Source: Paenibacillus terricola (GTDB lineage Bacteria > Bacillota > Bacilli > Paenibacillales > Paenibacillaceae). From it: a stretch of DNA of 64,000 nucleotides. The stretch lies in assembly GCF_014779765.1 (NCBI RefSeq), contig NZ_JACXZA010000002.1:682001-746000 (forward strand), in the 5' to 3' direction. The notes below the pieces were generated by a model. It was not told where the DNA came from. It saw only the letters and a list, made by a program, of their open reading frames with translations, and made no database searches. Below are positions 39,658 to 50,447 of the stretch, piece by piece (the stretch's first letter is position 1; each line of letters opens with the position of its first letter). The position numbers and the translations under genes are program-made.

Positions 39658-40329
39658 GTGAAAGAAATGCTGGATTCTGCGAGCGCCATCAAGGATGATC
39701 TATATAAACAACTAGCTAGGGTTGGCAAAAGTTTATCGAGCGACAAACGGCTGGAAATTCTACATTTGCTATCTCAAGGTTCCAAAACGGTTGAGAAATT
39801 AACCGCTGCCACGGGAATGAATTTCGCCAATGTCTCTCGCCATCTCCAGGTGTTATTAGACGCTAAGCTTGTGAAATATACGAAACAAGGCACACATGTT
39901 ATCTATTCGCTAGCCGATCCTTCGATCATAGATTTCCTTAATTCTTTATGGAGAATTAGTGAGAAGCAGCTTCCGGATATTGCAAAGCTCAAGGATGATT
40001 TCATCAATCATCTGGATAACATCCAGACGTTGTCGATGGATCAAGTGAGGGAGAAATTAAACAACGAGTCCATTATTCTTCTAGATTTGCGTCCGAAAGA
40101 AGAGTATGAAGTCAGCCATATTGCTGGAGCAATATCTGTTCCTATGGAGGAATTGGAGTCGGTCATGAATAAACTGCCGCAGGATGTCGAGTTCATCGCC
40201 TATTGTAGAGGTCCATTATGTGTGTACTCGGCAATTGCGGCTCAGAAGCTTCAGGCTGAGGGATATAAGGCTTATCGAATGGATGAAGGATTAAATGAAT
40301 GGCGGGAGCATTTTAAACTGCCGCATTAA
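39658..40329 (+). CDS. ArsR-family regulator fused to a rhodanese domain
   Basis: A 223-residue two-domain protein. Residues ~15-95 form an ArsR winged helix (SSDKRLEILHLLSQGSKTVEKLTAATGMNFANVSRHLQVLLDAKLVKYTKQGTHVIYSL). Residues ~125-220 are a rhodanese domain (ILLDLRPKEEYEVSHIAGAISVPMEELE, then the loop YCRGPLCVYS with the catalytic-position Cys). Sulfur-species or thiol sensing through the Cys loop is a reasonable inference. GTG 39658 is chosen because GAGGG lies eight bases upstream, inside the longer frame. Divergent from the MFS operon it probably represses. Confidence 0.88.
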   Translation: MKEMLDSASAIKDDLYKQLARVGKSLSSDKRLEILHLLSQGSKTVEKLTAATGMNFANVSRHLQVLLDAKLVKYTKQGTHVIYSLADPSIIDFLNSLWRISEKQLPDIAKLKDDFINHLDNIQTLSMDQVREKLNNESIILLDLRPKEEYEVSHIAGAISVPMEELESVMNKLPQDVEFIAYCRGPLCVYSAIAAQKLQAEGYKAYRMDEGLNEWREHFKLPH

Positions 40330-40364
40330 GGATCATATTGAACTTCCCCCTACTCATTCAATCC

Positions 40365-40402
40365 AAGAAGCTCTTCGGCAGTTCATAGCCGAAGAGCTTC
40401 TT
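40365..40402. terminator. Bidirectional terminator
   Basis: Perfect 15-bp stem AAGAAGCTCTTCGGC / GCCGAAGAGCTTCTT with an 8-base loop, between the converging ArsR-rhodanese and flavoprotein genes. Confidence 0.95.
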
Positions 40403-40406
40403 TATT

Positions 40407-41672
40407 TTATCCGAAAATATAGCTGTTCAGGAACTCATTACGGAACTTCCCTGCTGGATCGTACCGAAGCAGCAGCTGACGGAAATCCTCTAACCGCTTA
40501 TACTGCGATTGCACACTGGCCGACTCCATTGTGAATAGCTTCGCCCAGTGCGGACGTGCTCCGAATGGCGCAAGCTCGCGTTCGATCAGCGGAAGCAGCT
40601 GGCGGACGGATTCCCATTCTGGTTTCCACGTAAAATGCAGGCCAACACTATCCTGTTGATAACACGGGCTAATCCAGAAGTTGTCTGCCGCAATGGTACG
40701 AACTTCAGAGACATAAAGCAGAGGCGAGATGCGATGCCGCAGTCCTTCGAGCGCGCGCAGCGCCTCAAGGGCGTAACGCCTTGGCACGAAATATTCACTC
40801 TGCAGCTCGTTGCCTGCACTTGGCGTAAAGTCCATACGGAAATGAGGCAACCGCTCGTACCATGGCCCTGGAACGCCTAACTGCTCGCTGCAGTTAATCT
40901 CCGACTGACCTGGTACAGGATGCCGCTTAGCCGCAGCCGCCACAGCCCCGAAGAATTCGGAAGTTGTTGGCACGCTTGCTTGTTCACCAGTCAGCTTGCT
41001 CTTTACCCACACTTGATTAAACACGGGGCCAGCCCAATTCGTAAACAAACTGACACTGTATGCAGAAGAGTAGATCTCGTCAAATCCACGCTCTTCAAGT
41101 ACAGCAAGAGGCAATTGGTCATATACCGTCTGACTAACCTGAAACGATGGCAATACGTCCAGCGTAAGCTTCGTGACGACGCCGAGGCCACCGAGTCCAA
41201 CAACTGCTCCTTCGAAGTCGCGATCTACCCCACGTGTGAGTACCGCAATCTCTCCGTCTGCCTTCACCAGCTCAATGGCGCGGACTGCATCCGCTAAACC
41301 TGCGTTCTGATCACCCGAACCATGTGTGCCGGTCGCTACGGCGCCAGCCACGCTGATGTGCGGCAGTGAGGCCAGATTGTGTAAGGCATAGCCTTGGTCA
41401 TCTAGATAACGGCATAGCTCACCGTACCGAATCCCGCCTTCAACGGTAACCGTATGCTGCTCCTTATCGAGCGCGATGACTCGATCCAGCTTACGAAGCG
41501 AGATCTGGATGCCGTCAGTGTCGGCGATCCCGTTAAAGGAGTGGCGTGAACCAAGTGTGCGGACGGAGTTGCTCTTAGCAACCAAGTCACGGACCTCTTC
41601 TAATGTTCCAGGTTCAATAATGTCTGACGAACCGTATCGGTAGTTGCCTGCCCAGTTAAGTCTGTTGTCCAT
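40407..41672 (-). CDS. FAD-linked alditol/sugar-lactone oxidase (AldO-like)
   Basis: A 421-residue VAO-type flavoprotein. RTLGSRHSFNGIADTDG (His44 is the expected covalent FAD attachment site in alditol oxidases), VAGAVATGTHGSGDQNAGL and GGLGVVTKLTLDV mark the FAD domain. The ALO-type C-terminal domain ends PAGKFRNEFLNSYIFG. It oxidises a polyol or aldonolactone with O2, forming H2O2. Monocistronic. Confidence 0.85.
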   Translation of the reverse strand: MDNRLNWAGNYRYGSSDIIEPGTLEEVRDLVAKSNSVRTLGSRHSFNGIADTDGIQISLRKLDRVIALDKEQHTVTVEGGIRYGELCRYLDDQGYALHNLASLPHISVAGAVATGTHGSGDQNAGLADAVRAIELVKADGEIAVLTRGVDRDFEGAVVGLGGLGVVTKLTLDVLPSFQVSQTVYDQLPLAVLEERGFDEIYSSAYSVSLFTNWAGPVFNQVWVKSKLTGEQASVPTTSEFFGAVAAAAKRHPVPGQSEINCSEQLGVPGPWYERLPHFRMDFTPSAGNELQSEYFVPRRYALEALRALEGLRHRISPLLYVSEVRTIAADNFWISPCYQQDSVGLHFTWKPEWESVRQLLPLIERELAPFGARPHWAKLFTMESASVQSQYKRLEDFRQLLLRYDPAGKFRNEFLNSYIFG

Positions 41673-41785
41673 ATGAACTACCCCTTCGACTGTTATCTTG
41701 TTGAATGCCTTACGGATTAGCTTCTAATTTGAACTATCTTGTAGAAGAATGATTCTATTATAAAAAGAATAGCAACAAAATAACA

Positions 41786-41812
41786 GCTTCTCTTCTGTAG
41801 TAGAAGAGAAGC
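41786..41812 (-). terminator. Probable terminator after rph
   Basis: Perfect 9-bp stem GCTTCTCTT / AAGAGAAGC, followed on the minus strand by GTTATTTTG; located 27 bases after the rph stop codon. Confidence 0.65.
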
Positions 41813-41838
41813 CGCTCATCCGAATCCCCCTATTAACC

Positions 41839-44463
<2,625 letters not shown>

Positions 44464-44485
44464 CTAACCTTTAAAATGTTTACGT

Positions 44486-44514
44486 TTGACAGGAATCCAA
44501 TGACGTGGTACAAT
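44486..44514 (+). promoter_or_regulatory. Consensus promoter facing the rph promoter
   Basis: TTGACA (44486-44491), 17-base spacer, TACAAT (44509-44514) on the plus strand: a near-perfect SigA promoter. It points away from rph and straight into the rph promoter. Confidence 0.72.
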
Positions 44515-44567
44515 AAAATTATAAAATGGTCTGTCTTTACGAATTTTTTATTTGTACACGTAATCCG

Positions 44568-44596
44568 ATTATATCACTTCGTCTTTTTATATGCAA
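44568..44596 (-). promoter_or_regulatory. SigA promoter of rph
   Basis: On the minus strand TTGCAT (44591-44596), 17-base spacer, TATAAT (44568-44573). Predicted start near 44561, giving a leader of about 110 bases. The promoter faces the plus-strand promoter at 44486-44514. Confidence 0.7.
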
Positions 44597-44602
44597 AATT
44601 GT

Positions 44603-44633
44603 AGCCCCTGCCTTGTTGGCAAGGGCTTTTTTT
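44603..44633 (+). terminator. Terminator-like palindrome upstream of the rph -35
   Basis: AGCCCCTGCC-ttgtt-GGCAAGGGCT (one mismatch) followed by seven T on the plus strand. It can end the plus-strand RNA. Its position just upstream of the rph -35 also makes it comparable with the rifamycin-associated element, a palindrome found before rifamycin-inactivation genes; I cannot verify a match to that consensus. Confidence 0.8.
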
Positions 44634-44689
44634 GTTTTCGCTGCTGCTCACGCAACTGCCTTCTTTTGTATTAGGAATAGAATTGATTG

Positions 44690-45295
44690 TTAGTTTGGGA
44701 TATAGCGTTTACCTGTATATCCGTCGTAGTAAACCTTCTTGATCTTCCCCTCTCTGTCAGCGCCAACAACCTCCAGCAGTGCGATATCGCTGCTTCTTGA
44801 TAATCTAAAATGGTATCCGGATGCCCACCCTTTGGCGGGAAACAGCTCTTGTTGTGCCCTTTCGATTACATCTGTGCTGTCGATCTTGATTGTACCTAAT
44901 CGTTCAATCACCTCATTCATGCTTGACATATCCTCACTTGGGGTCGCATGAATGATTACCTTATCATGAATGGTATAGAGGATTGACTTCGCGGCTCCCG
45001 GAACGGCAAATACCATGTTCCAATATCTTCTCTTTCCATCAAATCCTTGATTCGTACCCGGATCGCTATCCACGCTAGTCAGTAAATATAACTTGGCTTT
45101 CGCATCCCATTGTTGAGCTTTAAGCTGCCCTATTCTATAGGCTTCAAGCAAGCTAATCTTAATTCCTTCAGTATCTTGATCAGCGTTAATCTGTAAAGCT
45201 GCATAACTGCTGCTGCATGCGATCCATATCGTTAAAGACAGCGCAAAGAGAGTCATTGAATAAATCCGATATAGTGTGCGTCGTATGATGTCCAC
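44690..45295 (-). CDS. Secreted or membrane-anchored PepSY-like protein
   Basis: About 201 residues. The N-terminus (DIIRRTLYRIYSMTLFALSLTIWIACSSSYA) looks like a signal peptide or lipoprotein-like anchor. The rest contains LLEAYRIGQLKAQQW, FAVPGAAKSILYTIHDKVI and a C-terminal GKIKKVYYDGYTGKRY, the latter typical of PepSY-like modules. No specific family identified. The start is uncertain: GTG 45295 keeps the charged n-region but overlaps its purine-rich site, and the frame is open to 45382. Confidence 0.6.
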   Translation of the reverse strand: MDIIRRTLYRIYSMTLFALSLTIWIACSSSYAALQINADQDTEGIKISLLEAYRIGQLKAQQWDAKAKLYLLTSVDSDPGTNQGFDGKRRYWNMVFAVPGAAKSILYTIHDKVIIHATPSEDMSSMNEVIERLGTIKIDSTDVIERAQQELFPAKGWASGYHFRLSRSSDIALLEVVGADREGKIKKVYYDGYTGKRYIPN

Positions 45296-45430
45296 TCCCC
45301 TTGTCGCTCGTTGATTCCTTGGGGAGTATCTCCTAATATGGAATGGTTTAATCAGAGGTTTCTTTTGTCCCCCTTTGCCCAATCTGTTCTCTTCAAGATA
45401 TTCAATAGATAGATCAGCGGCTGCATAAAT

Positions 45431-45709
45431 ATGTTACTACGCTTGGAACAAGAGGACAGCTTCTTACATCGGATGTTGTCTCCGGAGCTTTCCGCTTGGA
45501 CACTTGAGCGAATTGATGATGCACTCGCATGTAACAACGCAGAAGATCGAATGTCTATTTATGCTGGCATTGAAACCAGACTTAGTGAAGAACATCAGAC
45601 TCTCTTCATGCTCCACGGCCGATTCTATACGGATTACCACCCTTCATACAAAGCCGTACGGTTCAATTCATTGGGATGGATTGACTTCAAGCAGATATGG
45701 CGAGCTTGA
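45431..45709 (+). pseudogene. C-terminal fragment of a SgrR-like regulator/solute-binding protein
   Basis: 92 codons. The end VRFNSLGWIDFKQIWRA and the preceding LSEEHQTLFMLHGRFYTDYHPSYKAVRF correspond to the C-terminus of SgrR-type proteins (DNA-binding domain plus SBP_bac_5), which have ~580 residues. The N-terminal helix-turn-helix and most of the ligand-binding domain are absent and no ribosome binding site precedes the fragment. Confidence 0.65.
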
Positions 45710-45723
45710 TAATAAAACCCTAA

Positions 45724-45756
45724 GAAGCAGCCCCCAAATTAGTTTGAGGGCTGCTT
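45724..45756. terminator. Hairpin after the SgrR remnant
   Basis: 9-bp stem AAGCAGCCC / GGGCTGCTT with a long loop; weak T-run, so possibly a bidirectional terminator for the remnant and the APH-like gene. Confidence 0.5.
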
Positions 45757-45814
45757 CCGTTATGCGCTGTCAATGTTGAAGCAAGCATGATCAATTGCGA
45801 ATCATTACAAACCT

Positions 45815-46756
45815 CTATTTATAATACAAGCTAAATACTTGTTTGGCGATCGCCGCATAGGATTCGATCTGATCCGGACTTCGATCAATCGCCCATCTGA
45901 CCGTATCGAAGGATTTTAATAGCATTAATTGTCTAGTGACTATAAGTTCTTCCTGGTTCATGCCATATCCGTCCAGATAAGCATTGAATTCAACATCGTT
46001 CAAGCCGTCTTCCAGCATTTGATGCAGCAGCAGATGGATTAGATCGCCGTGCGGCACGGGGGCTACTGCAGCGTTGCCCCAATCGATAACCGTCATTTGG
46101 CCGGTTGAATCGACAAGGACATTCTTCAGCGTGAGGTCGCCATGGATTAATCCGAAAAGATACGATTCCGTGCTCATTTTGACAAAAAGCTCACGTAATT
46201 TAATCGATTCTTCAGGTGTAAGGACACCAAGCCGGATTAATGGGTCCTCGTCTGTCAAACATTTGATGTTGTGCTGGATATAACCTTGCCAGCTGCCATC
46301 CGAGCCTGGATGAGGAGGTGAAACCCACTCTCCCTGCTCTGGATTGACCAGATTCTCCCCATATCCTTTCACTGGGATGGCATGTATCATCTTCGCATAT
46401 CGGCCCAACTGCCTCCACGTTTCGGTTCGTGAAAGCACCCCACTATCAAGCCCGTTCTCACCTTCTACGAACGATTGAATCATATATGCTGTATCCTCAC
46501 AAATTCCAACGGACAAGACACGGGGGCCGGGAATGCCTGCTGATGCTGCCTGCTCGATACACCATTGTTCCTTTATATAACTTGGGTATGTACTTTGGTT
46601 GTTCATGCGAACAACAACCTTATTTCGTTCTGTCTCAACGACACATACTTGATTGATCATGCCCTTATCCAAGATCTGATAGGAACCTATTACTTGCTCT
46701 TGAAGAAAATCGCCCGCAATTTGCTCTGCTCGGATTATAACAGTGTCTTTAGTCAT
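45815..46756 (-). CDS. Aminoglycoside-phosphotransferase-family kinase
   Basis: A 313-residue APH-fold kinase. NKVVVRMNN gives the ATP-anchoring Lys or Arg strand, LFGLIHGDLTLKNVLVDSTGQMTVIDWGNAAVAPVPHGDL holds the Brenner motif HGDLxxxN and the metal-binding IDWG. Substrates in this fold range from aminoglycosides to sugars and choline, so resistance is not implied. It is monocistronic. Confidence 0.83.
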   Translation of the reverse strand: MTKDTVIIRAEQIAGDFLQEQVIGSYQILDKGMINQVCVVETERNKVVVRMNNQSTYPSYIKEQWCIEQAASAGIPGPRVLSVGICEDTAYMIQSFVEGENGLDSGVLSRTETWRQLGRYAKMIHAIPVKGYGENLVNPEQGEWVSPPHPGSDGSWQGYIQHNIKCLTDEDPLIRLGVLTPEESIKLRELFVKMSTESYLFGLIHGDLTLKNVLVDSTGQMTVIDWGNAAVAPVPHGDLIHLLLHQMLEDGLNDVEFNAYLDGYGMNQEELIVTRQLMLLKSFDTVRWAIDRSPDQIESYAAIAKQVFSLYYK

Positions 46757-46845
46757 GTCTATTCTCCTCTATCTCCAACTGCAACGAAGAATCTGAATGT
46801 CTTTATTATAGCTCACTTTGGAACGAGAAGAATGACAATTAACAA

Positions 46846-46874
46846 TAGGTCAACCAGAGCGCCTGGTTGACCTA
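46846..46874 (-). terminator. Terminator after the pectate lyase gene
   Basis: Perfect 11-bp stem TAGGTCAACCA / TGGTTGACCTA with a 7-base loop and TTGTT on the minus strand, 12 bases beyond the stop. Confidence 0.85.
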
Positions 46875-46885
46875 CCTCTATCCAT

Positions 46886-48949
46886 CTACTCTAGTTTCAT
46901 GTAGTACAAATTCGTTGTATCAGCCTTCGTTATCGTATGTGCGCCTGCAGCAAGCGATACGCTGACAATCCCATTGGTCATCGCATAACTTGTGCCGTCG
47001 ATCTTGATCAACGTGCCATTCGCAGAGTTGAACACGAGCGTTAACGTCTTGGCAGCCGTTGTCGTAAATCCGATGCTTGTCGAGCTCTCAATCTTCAAGC
47101 ATTGTGTAAGAGTCAATCCGTTGTAGGTGACGGTTCCCTTCGTCGTTGACAGGTTTCCTTGAATGTTGAAGAAACTGCTTGTCGTGCCGCTTGTTGTAAA
47201 GTTGTGAACGACGGTTGCTGGCGTAGGATCTGTAGGCGTTGTTGGGTCTGTTGGTGTAGTCGGGGATGAATTGCCGCCAACGGACACGAGCTGTGTAGTG
47301 TAGCTTTGAATCTTGGACATCAGAGCGGTGTTGAGCGTATCGGAAGTGTCGTCGACGGCGTCATTGAATTCCCAGGTGAAATCCCCTTTATTGAGCCGGC
47401 CTGCTCGGGCAGATACGACTTGTTCAACATTGCTTGCCGCATCGATGTTCGCTGCATTGACGCCCAATTCTTTTAACGTATCGAAGTTGTTATAAGCGGT
47501 TCCCCCTGCTTTTGTTTTGTATGTGCTAGGTACTGAAGCAGTGCGAGATGCAGCTAGATAAGCATCAAAGGATGTTGCGTTAGCCGCTGTTGTTCCTGCA
47601 TTGGAATTCGCATAGATGATGCTGTCTGCACTAGCAATGACATTATTGTATGCCTTGATCATTCCGCCGTTCTCGCCCGAGAATGTACCTTCACCTAACG
47701 CATCTGTCCCCTGCAGCGAGCTCATCATTGGGTATTTGACATGTCGGAAATAGTTCGATTCCACAAAGGCCGAACTTCCTGTCGTGACGCCGACGCCGTA
47801 CTTCGAGTTTCCGTCGTAGAAGTTATTGTAGATGTGAACGGATCCCGTACGAATTCGCGGATGACGCGAGTCCGAGTGATCGAACCAGTTGTGGTGGAAC
47901 GTAGCGTAGAAATCGGCTGTTTCGCTTAATCCCACCAAAGAGGCTTTGCCAGAATCCCAATAGTGATTGTAAGAGATCGTTATAAATGTGGATCCCTTCT
48001 TCAAGTCTGTGGAACCATCGCCTTTGACTTGATCCGCATCACTGCCGGCAGCTCCATAGAAGATATCATTATTATGCACCCATACATTCGCATTGCCCGT
48101 ATCAAGTGATATGCCGTCGTCTGGAAACAACATGACGCCCAAGTTTCTTATCTCCACATTGCCGACATAGCGGAGCAGAATTCCCCATCCATAAGCCGTT
48201 GCGTCCTGTCCAATTCCTTCGATCGTCATATTCATTGGAGAATAATCCGTTTTGCCTTTGATCTGGAGATAGCCGCTGCTGTTCAACTGACCGCTCAAGT
48301 TAGCAGCCGTCACTTTACCGATGAACCGGATGGCAAGCGGCGTTGTATCATACCCCTTTTGTCTTAGCGTAAAAATTTCGCCGATGCCTACAGCGGTTTG
48401 CTTGTCGCCTGCGCTGTTGATTTTCACATCAAGCGTTACGGTCTGCGCATTCTGAGAGGTAACATACACGACTTGAGCGCCGCTCTTAAGCGTACCGTTA
48501 TTATTGTAGGCGCCGGAACCCGTTCCGAACGTTGAGTTCGCGGAGAAAGCAAACCCGGATCGGTCATGGGCAGAAGCGGTTAGCGTACCCGATACCGCAC
48601 TTGCTGTGGTACCGTCTGACAGAATAGCTTCAACCTTCATAACGTAACTGCCTGCTGCGAGCCCTACGGCATCCGCTCTCCAGTAGGAGGCGTATTTGCG
48701 GATTAATTGACTATCAAGCTGCTGATATTGGGAGTCTGCTGCGCTTGATGGCTTCACATATACGTTATAGCCTTGGGCATTGCTTACCGATGACCATTGT
48801 ACAAATGTCGTCTCATTCCAGCCTCCGCTGCTGGTGATCGACACGCTGGCTGCATGTGCGGTTGAATTGCCCCATCCGCTGGTGACTAAGGTTAGTGCGA
48901 GCGCAAGAAAGACAACGTAACTCGTTAACTTGGCTGCATGCTTGTTCAA
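46886..48949 (-). CDS. Secreted pectate lyase (PL1) with FN3-like and C-terminal accessory domain
   Basis: A 687-residue exported polysaccharide lyase. A signal peptide (to ~residue 34, AHAAS) is followed by an FN3-like module (~35-125). The PL1 right-handed beta-helix (~130-555) has NMTIEGIG, the Ca2+-site region DADQVKGDGS and the catalytic-Arg segment FDHSDSRHPRIRTGSVHIYNNFYDG. A (PTTPTDP) linker and a ~90-residue C-terminal beta domain end the protein. It cleaves polygalacturonate by beta-elimination. TTG 48949 has GGAGGG six bases upstream. A good cre-like site lies ahead of it. Confidence 0.92.
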   Translation of the reverse strand: MNKHAAKLTSYVVFLALALTLVTSGWGNSTAHAASVSITSSGGWNETTFVQWSSVSNAQGYNVYVKPSSAADSQYQQLDSQLIRKYASYWRADAVGLAAGSYVMKVEAILSDGTTASAVSGTLTASAHDRSGFAFSANSTFGTGSGAYNNNGTLKSGAQVVYVTSQNAQTVTLDVKINSAGDKQTAVGIGEIFTLRQKGYDTTPLAIRFIGKVTAANLSGQLNSSGYLQIKGKTDYSPMNMTIEGIGQDATAYGWGILLRYVGNVEIRNLGVMLFPDDGISLDTGNANVWVHNNDIFYGAAGSDADQVKGDGSTDLKKGSTFITISYNHYWDSGKASLVGLSETADFYATFHHNWFDHSDSRHPRIRTGSVHIYNNFYDGNSKYGVGVTTGSSAFVESNYFRHVKYPMMSSLQGTDALGEGTFSGENGGMIKAYNNVIASADSIIYANSNAGTTAANATSFDAYLAASRTASVPSTYKTKAGGTAYNNFDTLKELGVNAANIDAASNVEQVVSARAGRLNKGDFTWEFNDAVDDTSDTLNTALMSKIQSYTTQLVSVGGNSSPTTPTDPTTPTDPTPATVVHNFTTSGTTSSFFNIQGNLSTTKGTVTYNGLTLTQCLKIESSTSIGFTTTAAKTLTLVFNSANGTLIKIDGTSYAMTNGIVSVSLAAGAHTITKADTTNLYYMKLE

Positions 48950-48980
48950 TTAAATCCCTCCAATTGGTTATTGTCGTTCA

Positions 48981-48994
48981 TGGTACCGCTTACA
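48981..48994 (-). promoter_or_regulatory. cre-like (CcpA) site upstream of pectate lyase
   Basis: On the minus strand TGTAAGCGGTACCA matches 13 of 14 positions of TGWNANCGNTNWCA. It lies 32 bases before the start codon, a typical position for catabolite repression. Confidence 0.6.
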
Positions 48995-49182
48995 GAAATG
49001 AGTTTGTTTCTTGCATCTCCCTTTCTTAGCAATGGGTTCGAAACGAAACTCGCTTGATTTCGAACATCCTAAGCGTAACCAGTTCGCAGCAGGTTCCGAA
49101 ACAATCATTTGTTCATACGTCTGTAAGACGGGTAGATTCTGAGCTAATGATTATCGATCGGGGCCATTTGATAACTACAAGG

Positions 49183-49214
49183 AAAGGCAACCGATTCATC
49201 TATCGGCTGCCTTT
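49183..49214 (+). terminator. Orphan terminator-like hairpin
   Basis: 13-bp stem with one mismatch (AAAGGCAACCGAT / ATCGGCTGCCTTT) followed by TTTT. No gene on the plus strand precedes it here, so it may be left from a lost gene or close an unseen short RNA. Confidence 0.6.
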
Positions 49215-49344
49215 TACGAGCAGAGAGTATGGGTTAAAGCGGATTCTATCCAATATTAATTGAGCGCTTGGACGAGAGCGTATACCGGCGGGTACTTGTC
49301 CGACATACATTTGAACAGTACGATCTGCCGAGGGAGATGAAAAG

Positions 49345-50400
49345 ATGTCCGCGAACACTAGCCGCCTATCAACTAGCTCTAGACGCTGTAAGCATCGTTG
49401 CTCATGCGTGCCTCGTAGGAAGAAGAAATGTAGATCCCACCTATCCGATGACGAGTTTCTTCAAGTACAAGAAATTCTCAGCGGTATTGAGAAGGCCCTT
49501 CCTATAGCTTTAAGCGATATGAGTACTGCAAACAGTAAACAATTAAGGTTACAAATGATTCGGCTGTTCGATTTCGTATCTAAATCCGGCATTTGCAAGA
49601 AAGCCATTCTGCTTCGTTTACTAAGAGACATCATACTGATGCTGAAAGAAATCAATCTTTCTATCATAAATAAGGTCGTTCAGGTCCAACAAATCATGAA
49701 TCAGTTCTTCATCACGCTTCAAGCGGTTACGATGACAGTCGAGCAAAAGAATGTAATCGTGAATCAGATCAATACGATCAATGAAATAATCAATAACTTT
49801 GAAGGCGCAGTCGGACCGCAAGGCCCTCCAGGACCCCAAGGTCCCATTGGTCCAACTGGGCCAAGAGGACAGCAAGGTCCCATTGGTCAACAAGGACCAG
49901 TAGGTCCGCAAGGGCCTCCGGGAACATTTGCTACAGCATATGCGAACGTCTATGATAATGCGACTCAAACGGTTGCGAATAATGAGCCTGTCCGATTCAA
50001 TCAATTCGATCAACCAGGCTCCGTTATTACTGGTGGCATCACGGCTACGTCAACAACGCTTACGGTATCGGAAGCCGGCGACTATGCTGTGGACTGGAAT
50101 GCCTCCTTCCTGCCTCCTGATAATCATTGTGCATTTGGTATTTTCATCAACGGGACGGTTGCCGCTGCTACGCTATCGGGTCTGGCTGTATTTCCAGGAG
50201 AACAGGTCGATGTCGTTGGCGCAACTGCGATAATCCGACTTGCGGCCAATGATGCCGTTCAACTGCGTGCCCTTATCCCGGTAACGAGTACTCAGACAAC
50301 GATCACGCTCAGCGGGACAATAACATACCCGCCATTCGGTGGCGTTGCAGACCAACAAATCACGAGCGCATCGCTCCGACTTATCAAGCTATCAACTTAA
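49345..50400 (+). CDS. Collagen-like surface protein (BclA-type, exosporium candidate)
   Basis: A 351-residue protein. A basic Cys-containing N-terminus ([17 protein letters not shown]) is followed by a ~100-residue helical segment with coiled-coil character and a short collagen-like stretch (~residues 155-200, [11 protein letters not shown] and similar, about 13 G-x-y triplets). A C-terminal ~145-residue beta-rich domain ([20 protein letters not shown]...[11 protein letters not shown]) resembles BclA/C1q-like trimerisation heads. ATG 49345 has GGGAG upstream. Spore-surface location is an inference from family resemblance and the spore-forming context. Confidence 0.83.
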   Translation: MSANTSRLSTSSRRCKHRCSCVPRRKKKCRSHLSDDEFLQVQEILSGIEKALPIALSDMSTANSKQLRLQMIRLFDFVSKSGICKKAILLRLLRDIILMLKEINLSIINKVVQVQQIMNQFFITLQAVTMTVEQKNVIVNQINTINEIINNFEGAVGPQGPPGPQGPIGPTGPRGQQGPIGQQGPVGPQGPPGTFATAYANVYDNATQTVANNEPVRFNQFDQPGSVITGGITATSTTLTVSEAGDYAVDWNASFLPPDNHCAFGIFINGTVAAATLSGLAVFPGEQVDVVGATAIIRLAANDAVQLRALIPVTSTQTTITLSGTITYPPFGGVADQQITSASLRLIKLST

Positions 50401-50420
50401 TAACCGTATAACTATAATCA

Positions 50421-50447
50421 AAACACCAGCCTTAAGAGCTGGTGTTT
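50421..50447. terminator. Bidirectional terminator
   Basis: Perfect 10-bp stem AAACACCAGC / GCTGGTGTTT with a 7-base loop. It serves the collagen-like gene and the converging hydrolase, whose stop codon (50432) lies inside the loop region. Confidence 0.92.

Larger units (their letters stand above)
44521..44633 (+). ncRNA. Predicted ~113-nt small RNA antisense to the rph promoter/leader
   Basis: Starts about 7 bases after a consensus promoter (44486-44514) and ends at a hairpin with seven T (44603-44633). No start codon with a ribosome binding site lies inside. The first ~40 bases are antisense to the predicted rph 5' leader and the rest crosses the rph promoter. It belongs to no RNA family I recognise. 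Confidence 0.5.
48950..49344. other. Intergenic region between pectate lyase and collagen-like gene
   Basis: About 395 bases. It contains the pectate lyase cre-like site (48981-48994) and an orphan terminator-like hairpin (49183-49214). No credible coding frame: the short plus-strand frame 49054-49263 has no ribosome binding site or recognisable product and runs through the hairpin. Confidence 0.55.

Noticed and set aside
49054-49263. 69-codon plus-strand frame before the collagen-like gene
   Set aside because: It passes through the terminator-like hairpin, has no ribosome binding site and encodes nothing recognisable.
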